DNA of 64,000 nucleotides. Source: Aplectana chamaeleonis. Lineage: Eukaryota; Nematoda; Chromadorea; Rhabditida; Cosmocercidae. Location: assembly GCA_029168955.1 (NCBI GenBank), contig JAPDOI010000155.1, positions 372,001 through 436,000 of the forward strand. Direction: 5' to 3'. Under the pieces are notes generated by a model. That model was given only the letters and a program-made list of their open reading frames with translations, made no database searches and had not been told where the DNA came from. Shown in pieces: positions 57,178 through 64,000 of this stretch (its first letter is position 1; each line of letters begins with the position of its first letter). A program made the position numbers and the translations under genes.

Positions 57178-58308
57178 GGAGAGGCAATCATAGCAAGAGG
57201 TCATACAGATGTACTGAGTGGTGTTTCCTGATCCCGCACGTAATGCACGCGTCGATTTCAAAGTCTCTCACCCTTCCGTCTCGTTTTACGTGTTTAACCC
57301 CAAGCCCTACCTGGACTATAATAGACGGGGGGGGGGGCACTCAAGATTCAAGTCAGAAATGAAATGAACCACCGGTATATGACGCAATCAATCTAAGTAT
57401 TTCTATAGAATTTCATCACAACAATGATTGATAGCATCATCAAGCCTCTTCTATCAGATTTTCCATTCATTTCTAAGAGGAAATCTTGGGTGCGCCCCTC
57501 GTCTAGGATAGTTTTGCCCCGCCCACTTTCACAAAGTGCTGCTTGGTTGTCCCTGACTCCCGCGCACATTCTACGCGTTAATTTACAGCTACGATGGTCC
57601 CACCATGATCCGTGACCAAGAAAGGTTAAAGGCAGTGTTCACGATAAGAATCGCTTTTCTGCTTTTCCGCCTATCTTGAAGACGGTCCCATGCTGATTCC
57701 AATGATGTTTTTGGAATCGTACAAGACCTTCTAGGAACGGAGTTTGGGTACCTCAAAAATTGAGCTAGAGAAGCATGGTGGACGAGTTGTCCGAGGCTTG
57801 TAACTTCCGTCTTTTGCAGCCAATGTATCTGAGCTGACCTGAGTAAATAGAGAAGTTGGGAATAAAGGCAAGAATGGGGCTATTGATCCGAAACCATCGC
57901 TCATCTCACAATCTCGAGCATTAATTTGTTCACGTCGGTGGGCGTCGTGGAAAGTGCATCTGGGGGTGACAAGCTGACGGGTGTCCAACTTTGGTCCCGT
58001 AGGGGACTGTTCCGAGCTCATTTTTCTTAGTTTTTTCAACGTTAGGGTTGCGCTAAACCCCGTAGCTGCCGATCTCCGCCGAAAAAACAGACATGGTTCT
58101 TGTCGTGGACACTGCCTTTAAAGGATACAATATGCGACTGCTAGACGGGTCCACCACAAGTTGTAGCAAATGAAGTTTAAGGGACTCAATTTGTAACATC
58201 TACGATGGTCCCACCACGATCAGTGACAAAGAAAGACTAAAGGACCCAATATGCAAATGCTAGGGTTGTCCCACCACGAAATGTAGCAAATAAAGTTTAA
58301 GATACTCA
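57178..58308. repeat. Third, inverted and diverged copy of the 1.4-kb unit
   Basis: Inverse of 48006-49066: GAGAGGCAATCATAGCAAGA at one end, TGGTCCCACCACGATCAGTG monomers at the other. It lacks the MULE-like element (unfilled site TGACTCCCG at 57554-57562) but contains a TTAA MITE at 57630-58117. A run of G (57329-57339) interrupts it. Confidence 0.92.
57630..58117. mobile_element. TTAA-flanked MITE, AGGCAGTG family, with empty sites
   Basis: GAAAGGTTAA|AGGCAGTGTTCACG at the left (TTAA 57626-57629) and GTCGTGGACACTGCCT|TTAA at the right (58118-58121). Both left-arm units keep the unfilled site with one TTAA (46883-46886, 48287-48290). Confidence 0.96.
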
Positions 58309-58985
58309 ATTCCTGAAGGTTTAGGTTCCTGGCAAAAGTAAAGATTTGGCATGGCAACTTTTTTCGAAAAATTAGAAATATACTCAGTTAAAAGGGTAAA
58401 GAAAAATGAAAAAAAGTTTTGGAATATTCCTAAGAACGATTTGGCGTAGAATAATTCGATTTTTGGGAAATGTAGTGAAATAGTTGAAAGTATGACTTGG
58501 CAGTCGAGTTTGAACCAACTATTGATAAGAGTTGTACAAAATGAGATATCGCATTGGATAAGCTTATCCGTAGAACATATCAAAGCAAAATCACGCGTGA
58601 TAAGGCAAGCAGTAAAAGCTGGTTCGGGAGCTGGAATGCCAAAGTCTTCACGTATTAAGTGAAGTAAAATCAACTGTTTGTTCCATATCACGCGTGATTT
58701 TGCTTTGATATGTCCTACGGATAAGCTTATACAATGCGATCTCTCATTTTGCACAACTCTTATCAATAGTTGGTTCAAACTCGACTGCCAAATCATACTT
58801 TCAACTATTTCACTACATTTCCCAAAAATCGAATTATTCTACGCCAAATCGTTCTTATGAATATTTCAAAACTTTTTTCATTTTTTTTTACCTTCCCCTT
58901 TTAACTGAGTATATTTCTAATTTTTCGAAAAAAATTGCCTGCCAAATCTTTACTTTTGCCAGGAACCTAAACTTTCAGGAATTTC
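58308..58985. mobile_element. 678-bp foldback element, CACGCGTGAT-core family, complete
   Basis: Ends AATTCCTGAAGGTTTAGGTT / AACCTAAACTTTCAGGAATT. Arms of about 300 bp are close inverses all the way to the inner pair ATCAAAGCAAAATCACGCGT / ACGCGTGATTTTGCTTTGAT, leaving a ~70-bp loop. The 178-codon minus frame and 60-codon plus frame are the two arms read through. No transposase. Confidence 0.93.
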
Positions 58986-59049
58986 ATTTATTTTTCCTGA
59001 AGGTTCCCTTTCTAACATGGTTTATGCCGGGTGGTGTTAATTCAAAGCA

Positions 59050-62000
59050 AACCCACTGATGCCCTGCCCCCCCCCCCTTCTATGACGTCCTGCACATTCC
59101 CACTGATGTCCCGCACACTATCTACGACGTTCTGCGCACACCCATTAGGGTCACAAGCATTCTCATGCCGATCATTTTTTCCGCAGGGCTACTGTAACCC
59201 TGCTTCAAAAATTTTCCAACTGTCAGGCTGGATATGAGCACATCGTAATAGCCAACAATCATGTTTGCACAATTTCCACCTCATTAGCCACTTTTCAGTG
59301 GCTTCTCGAAGAGAGCGGTTTGTGAATGAATGCGTACCGCTCCTCTGCCCTTTTATACCCCTCATGTTATGAGCGTGTGTTATCGTTCGTTATCATGCTT
59401 TGTTCAAGAATGGTTACGGTAGCCCTGCGGAAAAAATGATAGGCATGGGCGTGCTTGCATTTGGGTCCCGCAAACTTTCTACGGCGTTCTGCGCACTCTC
59501 ATTTGGGTCCCACACACTTTCTACGGCGTTCTGCGCACACCCGTTTGGGTCCCGCACACTTTCTACGGCGTCCTGCGAACTCTCATTTGGGTCCCACACA
59601 CTTTCTACGGCGTCCGACGCACTGTTATTTGGGTCCCACACACTTTCTACGGCGTTCTGCGCACTCTCATTTGGGTCCCACACACTTTCTACGGCGTCCG
59701 ACGCACTGTTATTTGGGTCCCACACACTTTCTACGGCGTTCTGCGCACTCTCATTTGGGTCCCGCACACTTTCTACGGCGTCCGGCGCACTCTCATTTGG
59801 GTCCCACACACTTTCTACGGCGTTCTGCGCACACTCATTTGGGTCCCGCACACTTTCTACGGCGTCCGGCGCACTGTTATTTGGGTCCCACACACTTTCT
59901 ACGGCGTTCTGCGCACTCTCATTTGGGTCCCGTACAATTTCTACGGCGTCCGGCGCACTGTTATTCGGGTCCCACACACTTTCTGAGGCGTCCGACGCAC
60001 TGTTATTTGGATCCCGCAAACTTTCTACGGCCTCCGGAGTATCCCATTTGGGTCCCACACACTTTCTACGGCGTTCTGCGCACACCCGTTTGGGTCCCGC
60101 ACACTTTCTACGGCGCCCTGCGCACTCTCATTTGGATCCCGCACACTTTCTACGGCGTCCGGCGCACACTCATTTGGGTCCCGCACACTTTCTACGGCGT
60201 CCGGCGCACTGTTATTTTGGTCCAACACACTTTCTACGGCGTTCTGCGCACTCTAATTTGGGTCCCACACACTTTCTACGACGTTCTGCGCACACCCGTT
60301 TGGGTCCCGTACACTTTCTACGGCGTCCGGCGCACTGTTATTCGGGTCCCACACACTTTCTGAGGCGTCCGGCGCCCTGTTTTTTGGGTCCACACACTTT
60401 CTACGGCGTCCGGCGCACTCTCATTTGGGTCCCACACACTTTCTACGGCGTTCTGCGCACTGTTATTTGGGTCCCACACACTTTCTACGGCGTCCTGCGC
60501 ACTCATTTGGGTCCCGTACACTTTCTACGGCGTCCGGCGCACTGTTATTTGGGTCCCACACACTTTCTGACGGCGTCCGACGCACTGTTATTTGGATCCC
60601 ACACTTTCTACGGCGTTCTCCTGCGCACTCTCATTTGGGCCCCGCAAACTTTCTACGCCGCTCTGCGCACTCTCATTTGGGTCCCACACACTTTGTACGG
60701 CGTTCTGTGCACTCTCGTTTGGGTCCCGCACACTTTCTACGGCGTCCTGCGCACTCTCATTTGGGTCCCACACACTTTGTACGGCGTCCGGCGCACTGTT
60801 ATTTGGGTCCCGCACACTTTCTACGGCGTCCTGCGAACTCTCATTTGGGTCCCACACACTTTCTACGGCGTCCGGCGGACTGTTATTTGGGTCCCACACA
60901 CTTTCTACGGCGTTCTGCGCACACTTATTTGGGTACCGCACACTTTCTACGGCGTCCGGCGCACTGTTATTTGGGTCCCACACACTTTCTACGGCGTTCT
61001 GCGCACACCCATTTGGGTCCCGCACACTTTCTACGGCGTCCGGCGCACTGTTATTTGGGTCCCACACACTTTCTGAGGCGTCCGACGCACTGTTATTTGG
61101 ATCCCGCAAACTTTCTACGGCCTCCGGAGTATCCCATTTGGGTCCCACACACTTTCTACGGCGTTCTGCGCACACCCGTTTGGGTCCCGCACACTTTCTA
61201 CGGCGCCCTGCGCACTCTCATTTGGGTCCCGCACACTTTCTACGGCGCCCGGCGCACACTCATTTGGGTCCCGCACACTTTCTACGGCGTCCGGCGCACT
61301 GTTATTTGGGTCCAACACACTTTCTACGGCGTTCTGCGCACTCTCATTTGGGTCCCACACACTTTCTACGACGTTCTGCGCACACCCGTTTGGGTCCCGT
61401 ACACTTTCTACGGCGTCCGGCGCACTGTTATTCGGGTCCCACACACTTTCTGAGGCGTCCGGCGCACTGTTAATTGGGTCCCCACACACTTTCTACGGCG
61501 TTCTGCGCACTCTCATTTGGGTCCCACACACTTTCTTACGGCGTCCGGCGCACTGTTATTTGGGTCCCGTACACACTTTCTACGGCGTCCGGCGCACTGT
61601 TATTTGGGTCCCACACACTTTCTACGGCGTCCGGCGCACTGTTATTTGGGTCCCACACACTTTCTACGGCGTCCGGCGCACTGTTATTTGGGTCCCAAGA
61701 ACTTTCTACGGCGTCCAGCGCACTCTCATTTGGGTCCCACACACTTTCTACGGCGTCCGACGCACTGTTATTTGGGTACACACACTTTCTACGGCGTTCT
61801 GCGCACACTCATTTGGGTCCCGCACACTTTCTACGGCGTCCGGCGCACTGTTATTTGGGTCCCACACACTTCCTACGGCGTCCGACGCACTGTTATTTGG
61901 GTCCCACACACTTTCTACGGCGTCCGGCGTACTGTTATTTGGGTCCCACACACTTTCTACGGCGTCCGACGCACTGTTATTTGGGTCCCACACACTTTCT

Positions 62001-64000
62001 ACGGCGTTCTGCGCACACTCATTTGGGTCCCGCACACTTTCTACGGCGTCCGGCGCACTCTCATTTGGGTCCCGCACACTTTCTACGGCGTCCGGCGCAC
62101 TGTTATTTGGGTCCCACACACTTTCTACGGCGTCCGACGCACTGTTATTTGGGTCCCACACACTTTCTACGGCGTTCTGCGCACACTCATTTGGGTCCCG
62201 TACACTTTCTACGGCGTCCTGCGAATTCTCATTTGGGTCCCACACACTTTCTAAGGCGTCCGACGCACTGTTATTTGGGTCCCACACACTTTCTACGGCG
62301 TTCTGCGCACACCCATTTGGGTCCCGTACACTTTCTACGGCGTCCGGCGCACTGTTATTTGGGTCCCACACACTTTCTACGGCGTTCTGCGCACACTCAT
62401 TTGGGTCCCGCACACTTTCTACGGCGTCCGGCGCGCATCGTAATAGTCCACACACTTTCTACGGCGTCCTGCGCACACTCATTTTCCCGTACACTTTCTA
62501 TGGCGTCCGGCGCACTGTTATTTGGGTCCACACACTTTCTACGGCGTCCTGCGCACTGTTATTTGGGTCCCACACACTTTCTAGCCCGGCGAAAAATTCT
62601 ACGGCGTCCGGCGCACTGTTATTTGGGTCCCGCACACTTTCTACGGCGTTCTGCGCACTCTCATTTGGGTCCCACACACTTTCTACGACGTTCTGCGCAC
62701 ACCCGTTTGGGTCCCGCACACTTTCTACGGCGTCCTGCGCACTCTCATTTGGGTCCCACACACTTTCTACGGCGTCCGGCGCACTGTTATTTGGGTCCCA
62801 CACACTTTCTACGGCGTTCTGCGCACTCTCATTTGGGTCCCACACACTTTCTACGGCGTCCGACGCACTGTTATTTGGGTCCCACACACTTTCTACGGCG
62901 TTCTGCGCACTCTCATTTGGGTCCCGCACACTTTCTACGGCGTCCGGCGCACACTCATTTGGGTCCCACACACTTTCTACGGCGTCCGACGCACTGTTAT
63001 TTGGGTCCCACACACTTTCTACGGCGTCCTGCGCACTCTCATTTGGGTCCCGCACACTTTCTACGGCGTCCGGCGCACTGTTATTTGGGTCCCACACACT
63101 TTCTACGGCGTCCTGCGCACTCTCATTTGGGTCCCGCACACTTTCTACGGCGTCCGGCGCACTGTTATTTGGGTCCCACACACTTTCTGAGGCGTCCGGC
63201 GCACTGTTATTTGGGTCCCGCACACTTTCTACGGCGTCCGGCGCACTGTTATTTGGGTCCCACACACTTTCTACGGCGTTCTGCGCACTCTCATTTGGGT
63301 CCCACACACTTTCTACGGCGTCCGGCGCACTGTTTGGGTCCCGCACACTTTCTACGGCGTCCGGCGCACACTCATTTGGGTCCCGCACACTTTCTACGGC
63401 GTCCGGCGCGCTGTTATTTGGGTCCCACACACTTTCTACGGCGTTCTGCGCACACTCATTTGGGTCCCACACACTTTCTACGGCTTCCGGCGCACTGTTA
63501 TTTGGGTCCCACACACTTTCTACGGCGTCCGGCGCACACTCATTTGGGTCCCGCACACTTTCTACGGCGTTCTGCGCGCACTTATTTGGGTCCCGCACAC
63601 TTTCTACGGCGTCCAGCGCACTGTTATTTGGGTCCCACACACTTTCTACGACATTCTGCGCACACCCATTTGGGTCCCGTACACTTTCTACGGCGTCCGG
63701 CGCACTGTTATTTGGGTCCCACACACTTTCTACGGCGTCCGGCGCACTGTTATTTGGGTCCCACACACTTTCTACGGCGTTCTGCGCACACTCATTTGGG
63801 TCCCGCACACTTTCTACGGCGTCCGGCGCACTGTTATTTGGGTCCCACACACTTTCTACGGCGTTCTGCGCACTCTCATTTGGGTCCCGCACACTTTCTA
63901 CGGCGTCCTGCGCACACTCATTTGGGTCCCGCACACTTTCTACGGCGTCCGGCGCACTGTTATTTGGGTCCCACACATTTTCTACGGCGTTCTGCGCACT
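59050..64000. repeat. Satellite B: 42-bp minisatellite, runs off the window
   Basis: Over 100 copies of a 42-bp monomer built on TTTGGGTCCCrCACACTTTC followed by TACGGCGTyCkGCGCAC. Two main variants (CTGTTATTTGGG and CTCTCATTTGGG/CACTCATTTGGG) often alternate, giving an 84-bp period. Because 42 is divisible by 3, frames stay open for hundreds of codons on both strands. The minus frame reads a 14-residue repeat, NNSAPDAVESVWDP, up to 492 codons. Scattered 1-5-nt indels break frames. The start (59050-59150) is a few decayed monomers. Confidence 0.97.
59152..59458. mobile_element. MULE-like element interrupting satellite B
   Basis: Inverted ends CAAGCATTCTCATGCC / GGCATGGGCGTGCTTG continue into GATCATTTTTTCCGCAGGGC-TACTGTAAC and its inverse. 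Possible 9-bp target copies CATTAGGGT / CATTTGGGT lie in flanking monomers. It shares with 46957-47278 a GGGCTACyGTAA subterminal motif and a hairpin (GAGCGGT...ACCGCTC, 59313-59342) followed by TTTTATACCC. Confidence 0.65.

Larger units (their letters stand above)
46602..58308. repeat. Imperfect ~11.7-kb palindrome (inverted duplication)
   Basis: Left segments and their inverted partners, in order outward from the centre: 51425-52126 with 53747-54540; 50893-50937 with 54550-54576 plus 54779-54802; 50390-50418 with 54799-54830; 50100-50164 with 54896-54957; 50036-50100 with 54957-55023; 49700-49975 with 56856-57125; 48006-49066 (and 46605-47660) with 57178-58308. The spacer is about 52127-53746. 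Differences between arms are explained by element insertions and a few deletions. Confidence 0.85.

Noticed and set aside
58260..58860. 178-codon minus and 60-codon plus ORFs
   Set aside because: They are the two arms of one foldback element read through, and mirror each other.
59400..63976. Long ORFs (558, 492, 342, 302, 293, 245, 235 codons) as a repeat-protein gene
   Set aside because: All are readings of the same 42-bp minisatellite in different frames and strands. Indels break each frame, and monomer differences are mostly residue-changing.

Overview
The window is eukaryotic, repeat-dominated and gene-poor. It most resembles a clade V nematode (rhabditid/strongylid-like). The reasons are short introns of 56-65 bp with TTTTCAG or TTTCTAG acceptors, an RTE-type LINE of the kind common in strongylid nematodes, CR1-like LINEs, and many small TA- or TTAA-flanked foldback elements. 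This placement is inference from sequence style; no species-specific gene was recognised. No bacterial-type operon, rRNA, convincing tRNA or CRISPR array was seen.

Layout. 1-8770 is satellite A, a trimeric higher-order repeat (3 x ~49 bp = 146 bp) that decays to single monomers at its right edge, followed by a duplicated flank. 9.95-18 kb is the only stretch with good evidence of a spliced gene: a minus-strand coiled-coil-like protein whose six phase-consistent exons give a 175-codon C-terminal part (stop included), with introns filled by transposon remnants. A second candidate minus-strand gene lies just upstream. 18-31 kb is a mosaic of non-autonomous DNA elements, a 31-bp minisatellite, a piggyBac-like TTAA element and a dead LINE split by a MITE. 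31-45 kb holds a hAT transposase C-terminal remnant, long foldbacks, a CR1-like RT remnant, an AC-microsatellite-expanded element and a second LINE split by a TA-flanked MITE. 46.6-58.3 kb is an ancient imperfect palindrome of about 11.7 kb with an off-centre spacer (~52.13-53.75 kb). 59.05-64.0 kb is satellite B (42-bp monomer), which runs off the window.

The most informative structure is the palindrome. Its two arms preserve filled and empty versions of the same sites, so target duplications can be read inside this one sequence: TTAA for the AGGCAGTG family, TA for the TAGTGGAGT family, and 9 bp for a MULE-like element. The same comparison orders events: inverted duplication first, then element insertions, then a recent tandem duplication of the left-arm unit. 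No intact transposase or reverse transcriptase is present; every mobile-element protein seen is broken.
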